Positions 26,823 to 38,799 of a stretch of DNA of 64,000 nt are shown here, one piece after another; position 1 is the stretch's first letter; every line of letters begins with the position of its first letter. The translations under genes were made by a program, and so were the position numbers. Source of the stretch: Pieris napi (taxonomy: Eukaryota; Arthropoda; Insecta; Lepidoptera; Pieridae); assembly GCF_905475465.1 (NCBI RefSeq), contig NC_062258.1, positions 434,001-498,000 on the forward strand. Reading direction: 5' to 3'. The notes under the pieces were generated by a model. That model did no database searches. It was not told where the DNA came from and saw nothing but the letters and a program-made list of their open reading frames with translations.

Positions 26823-27980
26823 GCAATCACTTATGTAATTATTATGATATTAAGAATAATAAAATATAATGTAATCGAATATGACATGGTTTTTATTTAC
26901 CTTCATTACTTTTTTTACAAAAAGACTCATTACTTATGTTGAGATCATATTATGTGTGTTTAAATACATTGGTACAAATATGAATTGATAGTAATAAATG
27001 TAGTCAGTAAAAGAGTGAAAGAGTAGGGGAGTAAACGCGTATTAAACTATGAACACACTAGAAGTGCAAATGAGTCTTCGTAGAATACATCCCAGCCTCC
27101 AGAGCAACGTATATCCTTCAAATCGATTGCCGATGTATGCTCAGGTGCCAGCACTTATCATATGCAATCTTGACCCTGATTCACAGCCGGGGTCTCATTG
27201 GGTGGCTATTCATATAAACGTCGAAAGAGTTGGGGAATACTTTGATTCGTTTGGACGTAAACCTATTGAAGCAATAGAAGGATTTTTAAGGAGGAATTGT
27301 TGCATGTGGAGATACAATAGCCTTACGGTTCAGGATTACCTATCGGCGGTGTGCGGAGAGTACTGTTTGGTATACATATATTACAAGTTCAGGGGGATGA
27401 GATTAGAAGACTTCCTTAGAAATTTTACGTGTGACTCAGAGAACAATGATACGGTGCTAGTAAATTTGTATAGAAATATAATGGACATATAAATAAAAGA
27501 ATAATACCTGGAATAAAAATGTTTTATTTAAATATGTAACCCTTACATCTAATTTTATTATAGATAATGGTGTTAATGTAGGTATATTTATTGTTGTTTG
27601 CTTAGACCCGTAGGTTAGGTTAGATATAGTTTATTCTATTTTTCTTTTAGAGCCATAGATCGGGTTAGTGAATGTAGGAAAGTAGATAACGATGCATTCG
27701 TACTGAGTCATTAAGTAATTAGATAATGAGTGGGAATTTCGTGCAGGAAATAGTAGCTGATAAGGTGGTGATTAGTAAGTAATTAGCAAGGGTTTTGGGA
27801 AAGCTATCTCTGGAACGGTTAGAGCTATCACTTCAGGAGTGAGTGCATTCGACTCCACACGTCCTGTTTAGTGGGGTTAGAGTACAAACTTTTTTTTTTT
27901 TTTTTAGGCGGGCGCTGCCTCCGAAACAGCTTTTTTTACCGAAGCAGTGGGTGAGGCAGTGCCCGGGAATCCATACTACT
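26343..27980 (-). repeat. Right terminal inverted repeat
   Basis: Inverse of 14999-16637. It starts inside the capsid gene and includes the protease gene, AATAAA signals (26858, 27492) and the GC-rich terminal hairpin. Beyond 27980 comes the aacttc target duplication. Confidence 0.93.
27049..27492 (+). CDS. Adenain-like cysteine protease, right TIR copy
   Basis: 147 residues, same protein as the left copy. His in GSHWVAIHI, acidic residue in YFDSFGRKP, Cys in QDYLSAVCGEYC. Expected to mature virion proteins. This copy has the normal place downstream of the capsid gene. The ATG at 27049 follows a TCAGT (about 27004), a typical arthropod initiator sequence. AATAAA overlaps the stop. Confidence 0.92.
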   Translation: MNTLEVQMSLRRIHPSLQSNVYPSNRLPMYAQVPALIICNLDPDSQPGSHWVAIHINVERVGEYFDSFGRKPIEAIEGFLRRNCCMWRYNSLTVQDYLSAVCGEYCLVYIYYKFRGMRLEDFLRNFTCDSENNDTVLVNLYRNIMDI

Positions 27981-27986
27981 AACTTC

Positions 27987-28205
27987 CCCAAGTTTGCAGA
28001 ACTTTTGGAATTTTTTTCACGACCATACAGCAAAAATTAATTTAATTGCAATTTTAACAATGTTCCGGACTACGGACAAGGTTGCAAAATGAGATTTATT
28101 GTCGTCCCAATGTACCATTCACTTGACCGAAGTTTGAAAACTTTTGGAATTATTATCAAATTTTCGATTTCGAATGTCTATAATGACTGGTCTATAAGTA
28201 ATAAT
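27987..28205 (+). repeat. Palindromic repeat, right flank of the Maverick
   Basis: Carries agtttgcagaacttttggaa, caatgttccgga and ggttgcaaaatgag, the inverse of motifs in 14571-14992, and ends near actggtctat, inverse to the left end. Together with the left flank it is one inverted-repeat element split by the Maverick. No gene seen. Confidence 0.55.
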
Positions 28206-28749
28206 TATTTTACAAGGAAATTTCACTTTTGACATGTGTACTTTGTACGCACGCACTTTTTTTTGGTTTTTATGTAGAAGTTATCTAGGTGGTGTGTAGT
28301 TCCAACGCATTAGTAAAGATATTATGTCATGATATGTCAATTGTCAAAACATTCTACAACTACTAAGCTACGTTTAATTTACAAGATTTTTCGTAGCTTC
28401 GCGTAATATTCAAATGTTAAAGGTAGACGCACGCACGCTGCAGGTGAGCTGAATTTTTAAGACAGTCAAATTTTTCACCGGTTTTACGAGAAAGCCTTAC
28501 GTTAGTACAGGAATATATTTCATTCGGTTTATAGCTTTGTTGTGTCCTACATACACAGTAGGTCCCGCATACTTGTAACAGTGTTAATATAAATTTGTAC
28601 TTGAAATAAAATTTGTTTGAAGAAAACTACATTTTTACTAACATGCAGTTCTGGCTGGACATATTTTTTATATTCATTAAATAAATAAAGCCTATATTAC
28701 GCAAGTATGATGTTGCATATATGGCGAATTAAAAATAATAGTTTTAATA
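28206..28749. other. AT-rich sequence without recognisable features
   Basis: No long ORF, RNA gene or repeat recognised between the palindromic repeat and the BEL#4 LTR. Confidence 0.5.
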
Positions 28750-29105
28750 TGTGTAGCGGCGAAGACAATGAGAAGTAGGCCGAGGGGCAAGTGGAATGCG
28801 GCGTAAAAATAATGGAAACACCACTCACCTAAAGTCCACAGTCTCTTCACCTATCTTCGTGAGAGAAGACCACAAATAAATCTATATGCACTATAAGCGG
28901 AAGAAGCGTAAGCGCAAGCGAAAGCACACGCGTGAGCTCGCGGCGGCGGGTGAATCTTCTCTGCGGCGCGGGAGCATGTAGAATGCGGTCCCCTCCTTCC
29001 ACACTTTAATACCGCAAAAGAGAAAGAGTGGTGTTTAGGAAATGGGTGCGGTAAGGATGGAGAATGTGATCAGAGAGGACTAAAGGTAGCTGGATGGCGT
29101 GAACA
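28750..29105 (-). repeat. BEL#4 3' LTR (~356 bp)
   Basis: On the minus strand it begins TGTTCACGCCATCC directly after a polypurine tract (minus 29117-29106, GGCCGGGGGCAA) and ends ...CGCTACACA. The start is well placed; the end is set by TG/CA only, since no 5' LTR is present for comparison. Confidence 0.6.
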
Positions 29106-29213
29106 TTGCCCCCGGCCTAAAAAACCTTTAGGTTTTTTATAAAGAGATAATTTGTAAATTAAAGAAAGAAATTATAAGATGTAATAAAAATATTAATGCG
29201 AGTTTGTAGCGAA

Positions 29214-29320
29214 TGTAAAGCGGTTTGTAAAACGGTTTGTTAAGCGTACTGTAAAGCGGTTTTATAAAGCGGTTTGTAAAGCGGTTTTATAAAGCGGTTT
29301 CTAAAGCGGTTTTGTAAAGC
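29214..29320 (-). repeat. Minisatellite in BEL#4 3' UTR (aagcggttttgta, ~13-15 bp units)
   Basis: About seven imperfect units (taaagcggttttgtaaagcggttt pattern) lie between the pol stop at 29325 and the polypurine tract. Confidence 0.8.
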
Positions 29321-29324
29321 AGAT

Positions 29325-32300
29325 TTACTGATTTGGTAATGGGCATAAACGCACAACAGGCCTTTTATAAACTCCTGTTGCGGTTTTTACTAAAACTACT
29401 CTACAAACTCCATCCTTTCCTGGATAGATTTCCATCACCTTTCCTAAAGGCCAAGAAAGTGGAGAAACATTATCTGTTACAATTACTACGATTGTACCTT
29501 TTGTAACAGGATTGGCCTGTGTATTCCATTTTGTCCTGGATTGTAGCAAATGAAGATATTCTACCTTCCATCGGTTACTAAATGATTGTACCATACCATC
29601 CAGCAACGCAAATCGTTTTAAAAGTGAAAGTGGTTCATCATTTATTTTTATCTTTGCGGGTAGAAACTTTAATGGTGATGACATCAAGAAGTGAGCCGGA
29701 GTCAGTGCTGTGAGCTCAGAAGGATCTTCACTTAAAAGTGTAAGTGGTCGAGAATTGATTACAGATTCAATTTGGGTAAGAGCAGTTAACATTTCTTCGT
29801 ACGTGAGTAACTGCTCACCCACTACACGACGCAAATGGTTCTTAAAAGCCTTAACAAAAATTTCGAAGCAGCCACCAAAATGAGGACTTCGAGGAGGATT
29901 GAATTTCCACTGAATACGATTATTTGAAAGCTCAGTTGCAAATGTTTCACGAAATTCATTCGAATTTGTAAGTGTAAATATATCTGATAATGCATTTTTA
30001 GCTCCAACAAAATTCTTTGCGTTATCTGAATAAAGAACAGAAACCGAACCACGACGCGCATTAAATCGTTTGAATGCAGAAAGAAATGAACTAGTACTAA
30101 GGTCTGTTGTAAGCTCAACATGCACGGCTCGAACCACCATACAAACAAAAATACAAAGATAAGCTTTCATAGAGCGGACTCCACGTTTTCGATAAGGAAT
30201 AATTGAAATAGGACCAGCATAGTCTACAGCTGTATGAACAAAAGCATTAGATTCGTTTACACGATAGTCGGGTAAGTCACCCATGAGCGGTATCGTAGGT
30301 TGAAGATTTGCTTTGAAACAAAAGTTACATTTATGTATAATTGATCGCACTATGCTGCGGCAAGATAGTATCCAAAAACTTTGTCGGAGTATCGCCATTA
30401 AAGTAACTGGACCAACGTGACAGTTATGATTATGATAATAGGAAATAATTAACTCAATTATCCTATCCTTTTGCGGTAACAAAATAGGATGCTGGTGATC
30501 ATACTGAAGATTGGCATTTTTTAGTCTACCACCAACCCTTATCAACCCATCAGAATCTAGAAAAGGACATAATCTTTGAATAGAACGTGAGCAGCGACCA
30601 CTAGTTTTAATGGTATGGATAACATCAGAGAAGTATACTTTTTGTAAAACCTTAAAAATCTGTATTTCAGCAAAATTAATATCATCAGCAGAGATACTAG
30701 TAGATCTAGGAAGTCTTTTCAGAAAACGGTATATCCATACCACTGTACGGAGAAACAATAACCATGAAGAAACTCGATGAGACAGTTCTAAAATTGGGTT
30801 TGGATCACTCCACACAGTAGCGGGAATAGAAACTATTTTTCTTTCTTCTTCTACATCAACAGCTGTTTCAGAGTTAACAGAAGTGATTGGCCACTCAGAT
30901 GATTCCAATTCTAACCATTTTGGGCCAGTGAACCAAATAGAATTATTCACAAATGCAGTGGGTGACATACCGCGAGATAGACAATCACTAGGATTTTGAT
31001 CACCCGCAACATGATGAAATTTTTCAGGTCGAATATGAGAAAATATTTTTGTAATGCGCGTAGCAATAAAGGTCTTAAATCGGTGCAGAGATGCGGAAAT
31101 CCAATGTAGTGCAACCATTGAATCAGTGAAACAAAAAATGTCATTAATGACGTGACGTTTCTTGTAAGTATCTATTACCCGCTGAGCTAGCTTAGCCATG
31201 AGTAAACATGCGCAAAGTTCTAGTCTTGCAACGGAAATGGTTTTAAGCGGAGCAACTTTCGACTTAGCACATACTAAGCGAATTATAGGCGGAGAGTTTA
31301 AAGGTTTATTTGTCTTTAAATAAACAGTAGTGCCATAGGCTTTTTCACTGGCATCCGCAAAGGCAATTATAGAAATTGTAGATTTTTCTTCAACCCCTAA
31401 ATGTCGTTGAACACGTAGCTGTCGTAAACATGAAAGTTCCCGAATATAAACTTGCCAAACATCAACTATAGCTGAAGGAAGTGGTTCATCCCAGCCTATT
31501 TTAAGAAGGTGTAATTGTTGTATAATTAGTTTAGCGTAAAGTATGACTGGAGCTATTAGTCCTAGGACGTCAAATTGTCGTGCTATAAGTGACAAAATAT
31601 TACGTTTAGTCACATGGTTATTATGGTTAATTGAAACCGCGTACGTAAACTCATCAGCGGTTGGAGACCATTGTAAACCAAGAACTTTTAAATTATTTTC
31701 TGAACCATCAAAATCTATTTTTCCTAATTGATTATCAGAAGATGATAAATTTTCAATAAGCTCCGATGTATTGCTGGCCCATTTAACAAGTTCGAAACCC
31801 CCAAGTCTAACAAGCTCCCGAAGTTCTTCGCAAAGTTTTAACCCAAAAGGCAAGGATGGCACAGAGTAACAAACATCATCAACGTACGTTATTTTCAATT
31901 ATAGGAATAGCGTTCGGAAAACGTACTTTTTCATCATAGCACAGCTGGCGTAATACCCTCATTGCAAGGTAAGGACTACAGCGTAAACCGAAACAAACAC
32001 GATTGAACTGGTAAACATGAAGCGGTGAAGTTGAATTAAAGCGAAACAAAATTTTTAAATATTTACGGTCATTTTCCGAAACGCACACTTGTAAGTACAT
32101 TTGTTTTATGTCCGCAATAAAGGCAAATTTATACAAGCGAAAGTCTAACAAAATATTAAATAGATCACTTTGCAAACTATCTCCAGTATACAATATATCA
32201 TTCAAAGATAAACGAGAAGATGTTTTTGCACTAGCGTCCATCACCATGCGCCATCTCGTGGAGGTCTTATCCAACCTCGCAACTGCATGATGTGGAATAT

Positions 32301-32778
32301 AATAACCTTGATTTTTATTATCATTTTCCACTAATGAAATGTAACCCTTATTGATGTATTCTTTAATAATTGCATCATATTCCAAACGAAGTTCCTTTGA
32401 TACTGACATTTTACGCTCAAGAAAATAAAATCGTTGTTTAGCCATATCATATGAGTCTCCTAAAACGGCTGGATTCTCTGAAAAAGGTAACATCACTGTA
32501 TAGCGACCAGTGGAATCGCGAGAAACAGTATTTGTAAATATGCGTTCATTCTTAATAGCGTCTGGACTCAAAGGGACAGAACATTGCACCTCTTCTAAAT
32601 GCCAAAACTTTTGAATTAAACTTTCTAACTGCGGCTGTTCAACTAAAGAACATAACGAAATAGCGGTACAACTGTTATAGTTATTGGTGCAATCAGAACT
32701 TAATAAGGGAACGTTTCCGATGATAATGTACCCGAATATTGTTTCGAAAGCGGTAGGAGTTGCCATGACAATGTCCCA
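29325..32778 (-). pseudogene. BEL/Pao retrotransposon BEL#4 pol, 5'-truncated and frameshifted
   Basis: Minus strand. The RT part (32766 to 31879) has YYIPHHAVARLD, FIADIKQMYLQV and FGLRCSPYLAM; after a frame change at about 31879-31898 it continues with YVDDVCYS. Then RNase H (IAFADASEKAYGTTVY, CFTDSMVALHW); integrase with an H...H-C-N-F-C zinc region, D in TAVDYAGPI, and SDNAKNF where SDNGTNF is usual; and GGCFE in place of the usual GGxWE. The tail GTIVVIVTDNVSPLSWPLGKV ends at 29325. Gag, zinc knuckles and protease are missing: the frame stops at the junction with the X fragment (about 32778). The changed motifs and frameshift mark it as an old, inactive copy. Confidence 0.88.
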
Positions 32779-33098
32779 TTATACAATAACGCCTTAGTAC
32801 GTAGTCATATGGATTACTGTATGTTTGTTCTGGATCCCTTTAACAAATCAGCTGCTGAGAAACTAAACAAAATTCAATATAGGTGCCTTAGAATCATTCT
32901 AGGTGCAATGAAATCCTCCCCCACTAATGCTTTGCAGGTTGAGTGTGTTGATCCTCCTCTACACATCCGCCGGCAGTATTTATGTGACCGCTTTGTTAGC
33001 AAGATGTTACAGCTATCATCCCACCCTCTTTGGCATCGATTATCCCAACTATCACATTCTCCTTGTTCCCGCAACTCCTCTTCCTATCTGCTAGATAG

Positions 33099-35670
33099 GA
33101 TTGGCTCATTAATCCTAATAAGTAAAAAACTTAAATGCAAAGAAAGAAAGGATATTATCAGCCTCTCTGTAGAACTAACTATTGAAATCTCCTGTGTGGA
33201 ACTGGAGCAATTCATTGTTGTATGTCTATATTGTCCTCCATCAGCTGTCTATAATAATGTTGAAAATGTATTAGAGGAGATATTGTGTAAATTAGTAAAG
33301 TGTAATAAAGGGCTAATTGTGTGTGGGGACTTTAATGTCAATTTACTTTGTCATTCTAATTCAAGTGTACGCATACTTAGTCTTTTTCGTTCATACAATT
33401 TAATAAATCAATTTCATTCACCCACAAGAATAACAGCTAGCACCGCAACTTGTATAGATAACATATATAGTGACATAGCCCCTTTGAATGTTTGTATTTT
33501 CAATAGATTTAAATCTGATCACACTGGTCAATGGTTTGAATTCCAATTAAGGAAACAAAAAACATGTAAAAAGAAGAAAATTGTGATAACTCCTATTACA
33601 AATGACCGTTTGGACAGATTTAGAGAAGCATTGGTCTATAGAATGCCATTTCTGTGTGGCAACTCATCCCCTAATAATTTATACAATACTTTTTTTGGAT
33701 CATTTATTGATGAATTCAAGAAAGTATTTACTCAAAAGACTTTATTGGTCTCTGAGAAAACAAGTTTCTGTGACTGGGCAAATGAGGAGTTACACAGGAA
33801 AAGGTTAAAATTATATGAAATCTATGATTGCAAAACTGCAAAGTCTCAATATTTAAGTTCAAAAATAAAAAATAGCATGGATAAAGTAAAAGCTACCTGG
33901 AAAATAATAAATGAAGAATCAGGTAAAACGTCTGACAAACGAACTGATTATATGTTAAAAGTTAAAGGGAAGTTAATAAAATCTGACCCAGAGGTAGCTT
34001 CTTCTTTTGAAGAGTTCTTTACAAATGTACCACTAAATACGACCAAGTCCCTAGATTCTTCACCTGCTGCTGCGATCTCATTGCTAGAAAAATGTGTACC
34101 TGAATGTAATATTAAATTTCAGTTTAAACATATAACTTGTAATGATATCGTTAAAACTTTTAAGCTTATTAATTTAAAAAAAAGTAAAGATATATGGGGT
34201 ATGTCAACAGTCATTTTAAATTCCGTTATTAATGTAATAAGCTCTGAATTGTCTATAATTTTTAACAGCTGTATCGATTGTGGAGTCTTTCCGGACGAAA
34301 TGAAATTAAGTAAGATTACACCGTTGTTCAAGGCAGGTAGTGAGTCTGATCCGTCAAACTTCAGACCTGTTTCCGTGCTCCCTGCGTTGAGCAAAGTTTT
34401 TGAAAAGATAATGCTAGACCAGCTTTCTTTACATTTTAATAAAAATAAACTCTTACATAATAAACAGTATGGTTTCACTAAGGGTCGCTCCACAATCGAT
34501 GCCGGTGTGAAGTTGATTTCGGACATATTTAACGCCTGGGAAGAATCATATGATGGAGTCGGCGTCTTTTGTGACCTGTCAAAGGCCTTTGACTGTGTTC
34601 ATCCTGATATACTCGTTGGAAAGCTTCAACACTATGGCGTTGATGGCAAAGCTTCCAGCCTGATGAATTCATATTTAAAGGGAAGGATCCAAAGAGTTCA
34701 TGTCAATGGAGTCACCTCTCCGGGTTCGCAGGTATCAATGGGCGTCCCCCAAGGATCGATTCTCGGGCCTTTCTTATTTCTGATTTACATAAATGACCTC
34801 CCATTCTTTGTCAACGAAGTTCATGAGATGGTATTGTTTGCTGATGACACTTCACTTCTATTTAAAGTGAATAGGAATAACGTATTATTGGACGATGTAA
34901 ACAATTCTATCTCTCGTATAGTTAACTGGTTTAATGTAAATAACTTATTGCTTAATGAGAATAAAACAAAATGTATAAGATTTACAACTACTAGCGTAAA
35001 GCGAGATATTGGTAACCTGAAAATTAAGGACAGTGAACTAAACTTTGTTGACAAAACTGTTTTTCTAGGCATAACAATAGATAGTAAACTCCAATGGGGC
35101 CCACACATAGAGACTCTTTCGAATAGGCTGAGCTCTGCAGCATATGCAGTAAAGAAAATCCGACAGTTTACTGATGAGGACACGGCTAAAATTGTGTATC
35201 ATAGCTACTTTCATAGCGTTATGTCGTACGGCATTTTATTGTGGGGTGCTGCTGCAGAGGTTCAATCCATATTTGTGCTGCAGAAGCGGGCTGTTCGGGG
35301 TATTTGTTGTGTTTCTCCGAGGGAGTCGGTACGGAATAAGTTTAAGGAATTAAATATTATGACACTATCTGGTCAATATATTCTTGAAGCCTTGTTGTAT
35401 GTCCAAAAAAATATAAACGATTTTAAAACAAATGGTGACTTTCACCAGTATAATACGCGAAATAGAACTAATTTGAGTGTACGACCAACCAGGCTCCAAA
35501 AGATAAACCACTCCTTATATGGAAATTGTATTCGTTTTTACAACAAACTCCCAAGCGCAATTAGAGAATTATCACTAAATAAATTCAAAGTCCTCGTTAA
35601 ACGAAAATTAATCAACAAAGCTTTTTATAAATTTGAGGACTACTTAAATGATCCTAATCCTTGGGATTGA
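33099..35670 (+). CDS. CR1-like endonuclease-reverse transcriptase (N-terminally truncated)
   Basis: Remaining endonuclease: FIVVCLYCPPS, VCGDFNVNLLCH, and SDHTGQ. RT: KITPLFKAG, NFRPVSVLPALSK, YGFTKGRST, VFCDLSKAFDCVHPD, GVPQGSILGP, LFADDTSLLF. The C-terminal domain has YGILLWG and the FYNKLP end. No stop or frameshift in the remaining 850-odd codons. The frame runs without a break into the upstream X fragment, giving a 953-codon chimeric ORF from 32809. No RNase H, as usual for CR1. Confidence 0.9.
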
Positions 35671-35878
35671 ATTGCTCCAGTTCAAACAATTTGTATGACA
35701 ATACTTGGCGATTAAAAAGAGTGGCGGAAAGTTTCTTGCCAGTTCTTCTTACCCGCTCTACGCCCTTGACTTGCGAACTGGTAGTAAATGTAAATTTACG
35801 ATTAATTTAACTTGACTATTCAAAAGTGTACTTGGTTACCTACTTGAATAAAGATATTTTGAGTTTGAGTTTGAGTTT
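33099..35878 (+). mobile_element. CR1-like LINE (Daphne-type), 5'-truncated, inserted in X
   Basis: Flanked by gatag (33094-33098 and 35879-35883) and ending in (TTTGAG)n without poly(A), the usual 3' end of CR1-like LINEs in Lepidoptera. The shared ttcttgccagttcttctta...cccgctctac...cttgac 3' UTR style also fits. The 5' part of the endonuclease is missing. Confidence 0.88.
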
Positions 35879-37154
35879 GATAGTTATCTAAAGTTCACCA
35901 GCCTCCCTAACCCCCTGATATCTTTTCCAATAAATCCCCTGTATTCTACTTCTTATAAAGCCCTTGTATACAAACCTTCCATCATCACAGACCTTGGTCT
36001 GATCAAAGGAGCCCCAGATACCAACATCAAATTACAAAGCTATATTAATCAAAATTGGCCAAATCATCTTCTTATTTACACTGACGCATCAAAGCTGTCT
36101 CCAGACGGCTGTGTTGGTGCTGCCTGTTGGGTTCCTCGGTATAGAATTATCCTGAAATTTAAATGTCCTCCCGAATCTTCAGTGTTCACAGGAGAGGCCA
36201 CTGCTCTATTGGAAGCAATCCTGTTTGCACACTCCCATAACATACAACAGACAGCTATTTTGACAGACTCTTTTAGTTGTTTAATGTCCATTAAAGAAAA
36301 CCCATTTCGCAGCAAATCACGTTTTCCCATTATTCTAAAAATCAGGGAGACTCTGCTCTCTTGTAATCAAAAAGGATTGTCTATCATACTAGTTTGGATT
36401 CCTAGCCACTCAGGTATCCCTGGAAACGAGACTGCTGATTCATGTGCCAAATCAGCTGTTGAGTCAGGTTCTCTAGATCATTTTGAAAATTCAGCACAGG
36501 ATCTTTGTACTCTTGCAAAGACATATCTGGACAGAACCTGGAAGACATTTTGGAATGACTCCAAATCGGTTAGGGGTAAGTTTTATGCTTCCATCCAACC
36601 AAACATACCAAGACAACCCTGGTTTTGTCATTATCGGAATGTAAATCGCTGGATTACATCCACAATCTCACGTCTTCGTCTTGGTCATGCTTGCACTCCT
36701 GTTCATCTAGCCAAGCTCCGGATAAGGGATCACTCTATCTGTGAGTGTGGCTTGGATGAAGGCACTGTATCTCACATTCTATTGTTTAGTCCATATTGTA
36801 GATTTTTATGTAAATATATAGAAATCAATAAAATTAAAGTGTAATATATATATAAAAATTATTATAAAAGAGGAAACAGTATTTAATAATGTTATTATTA
36901 CTCACTCATATTTGTGTTGTCTGTGCCGTCTTAAAACTAACAATCGAATTGCAACTATTTTGTTTTTGTTTAGGTGCATATTCAAAATTAACTTAATTAT
37001 TATTTTCACCGATCAATCTCCATCGTGCCTTCTCCATCTACACGACACTGGCGAAGTACCTTGTGCCCAGTTGGCACAAATAAAAGCCATAGAAAAAGAA
37101 AAAAAAAAAAAATGACATTAAACAATACATTTACAAACTAAGTATGAACTTAGT

Positions 37155-38577
37155 CTAGATCTCTTGCCAAGACCATTCATTTTCTTTAGACAAAAGCATT
37201 CTTAAATTAGAAGTTTTTTCTGACAGATTCTCTATGTATGAGCCTAAGTATGTAACCATACCTAAAAATCTTTGTAATTCTGTGACATTTGTAGGGGGTG
37301 GCATACTGCAAATGGCTTTGACTTTGTTTTCATCAACTTTCACACCATCTTTAGAAAAGATGTGTCTTAAGTACTTGACTTTACTTTTAGATATATTAGA
37401 CTTTTCTTTATTAAATTTTATTCCTAACTCCCTAGCTCTATCTAAGACTTGTTTTAATCTAAAATCATGTTCTTCTTTTGTTTGACCATAAATTAGGAAA
37501 TCGTCCATCATAATTTGGACTCCTGAAATGTCACTGAATCTGTTTGTCATGATGGAATGAAACAGTTCTGGAGCTGCATTTATCCCGAAGGGTAGTCTTA
37601 GGAATCTATATCTACCTTGAGGTGTGATGAATGTACATAGCTTTGAAGAAGCTTCATCTAATTTAAGCATATAAAAACCTTTGTTTGCGTACCAGAGAGG
37701 CTGGATTTAATTTCATCAATAGTTGGAAATTGATAATGAGGACGCACAATGGCTTTATTAAGTTTTCTTGGATCAATGCACAGGCGTAGTTTACCATTCT
37801 TTTTTGAGGCAATTACAATTGAGCTAACCCATTTAGTAGGTTCCTCGACTTTGGTTATAATTTGATCTTTTTCTAACATGGCTTATTCTTCTTTTAATTG
37901 TTCTAAGAGACTGAATGGACATCTATAGATGGTACAGCATCAGGCTTCATTGACAAATGACATTCGTAATCTTTAAGACAACCTATTCCTGAGAAGAGAT
38001 CTTTATATTCAACAAGCTGTGATACATTGACAGACTCATGAAATTGGACATTATGGACTCTTTTGACTAATTTTAAATTCTCACAACTGTTGCGACCAAT
38101 AATATTTCTACAAGGTATATCTATAATGTGGAAATTGACATTGTATACTTTGTTGATATGTGTGACAGACAGAATGCATTGACCTACTGTAGGTAATACT
38201 TCACCGCTAAAGGTTGAAAGTTTGTGATTACTTTTCTTTAAACTACTCAATGACAAATTAAGTTTTTTGTAAGAGTTAAATGATAAAATGTTAGTGTCAG
38301 CACCTGTGTCAAGTAAAAAGTCTACATTCTTACTATTTATGGACAAAGTTATATGATAAGGGTTTCTTTGGCTGACAGAAATCTCATTAGTGAAAAGACT
38401 ATTTAGAAAATAAGTATCAATGGGATTACCCATACTTTTTTCTTCTATGAATCTCACATGTGTGCTGCGGCAACACTTGGCAAAGTGATTCGGCTTGTGG
38501 CAGTTGTTACAGATGACTCCCATGGCTGGACATTTTGTACGGTGAACTTGACCACATCTGGAGCAGTTCCTTATACA
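37155..38577 (-). pseudogene. Ty3/Gypsy fragment, unit 1 (zinc knuckles, protease, part of RT)
   Basis: Minus strand, from right to left: two zinc knuckles (C-S-R-C-G...C and C-N-N-C-H-K-P-N-H-F-A-K-C, 38577-38470); protease FLLDTGADTNIL (about 38310); then RT with KWVSSIVIASKKNGKLRLCIDPRKLN, LRLPFGINAAPELF and MMDDFLIYG, ending at about 37155. Frame breaks at about 37918 and 37665, and an in-frame TAA just before MLEKD (37879). There is no integrase or LTR. The same breaks are in unit 2, so they predate the duplication. Confidence 0.9.
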
Positions 38578-38799
38578 AAAACATACATATAAAAAAGTTG
38601 GTTACATAAGTTATTAGGCAACGGGCGGCGTTATCGCTAACAAGCGATTTCTTCCAGGCAACCCTAGTATGGTAAAATATAGAAAGAAACACATACAGAG
38701 GATAAAGTACAAGAAGTGCATAAATAATTTAAAAAAAAAATCGTAAAATAACATGTAACACTAACTATAACTAAAGTAAACTAAAATCTAAGTTAATAA
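38578..38799. other. Intergenic part of the tandem unit, unclassified repeat
   Basis: Contains ttaggcaacgggcggcgttatcgctaa and aagcgatttcttccaggcaa, which look like a dispersed lepidopteran repeat remnant, but I cannot name it. No gene seen. Repeated at about 48870-49092. Confidence 0.35.

Larger units (their letters stand above)
14999..27980 (+). mobile_element. Maverick/Polinton DNA transposon, complete ends
   Basis: Ends are AGTAGTATGGATTCCCGGGC and its inverse, so the element runs 5'-AG...CT-3'. It is flanked by the same six bases, aacttc, at 14993-14998 and 27981-27986; a 6-bp duplication is the hallmark of Mavericks. The length is 12,982 bp. Inside are protein-primed PolB, a packaging ATPase, a retroviral-type integrase with a chromodomain, two capsid proteins and an adenain-like protease, the standard Maverick/adintovirus set. 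All single-copy genes lie on the plus strand. PolB and two small genes are broken, so the copy is not autonomous. Confidence 0.96.
32791..37113 (+). pseudogene. Element X, unit 1: 5'-truncated and interrupted I-like LINE
   Basis: 32791-33098 and 35884-37113 match the 3' part of X ORF2 (about 45604-47239): the end of RT, RNase H and the poly(A) tail. The two parts are separated by a CR1-like insertion. A deletion at about 36783 removes ~90 bp after SHIL. The tail (about 37096-37112) is followed by gacattaaac (37114-37123), as in unit 2. The left end abuts BEL#4 through a 14-bp inverted scrap of X. Confidence 0.92.

Noticed and set aside
29325..32778. BEL#4 as the missing pol half of BEL#1 at 1-1968
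   Set aside because: Sequence at the protease/RT border differs, and the two are 27 kb apart with their own flanks; they are separate families.
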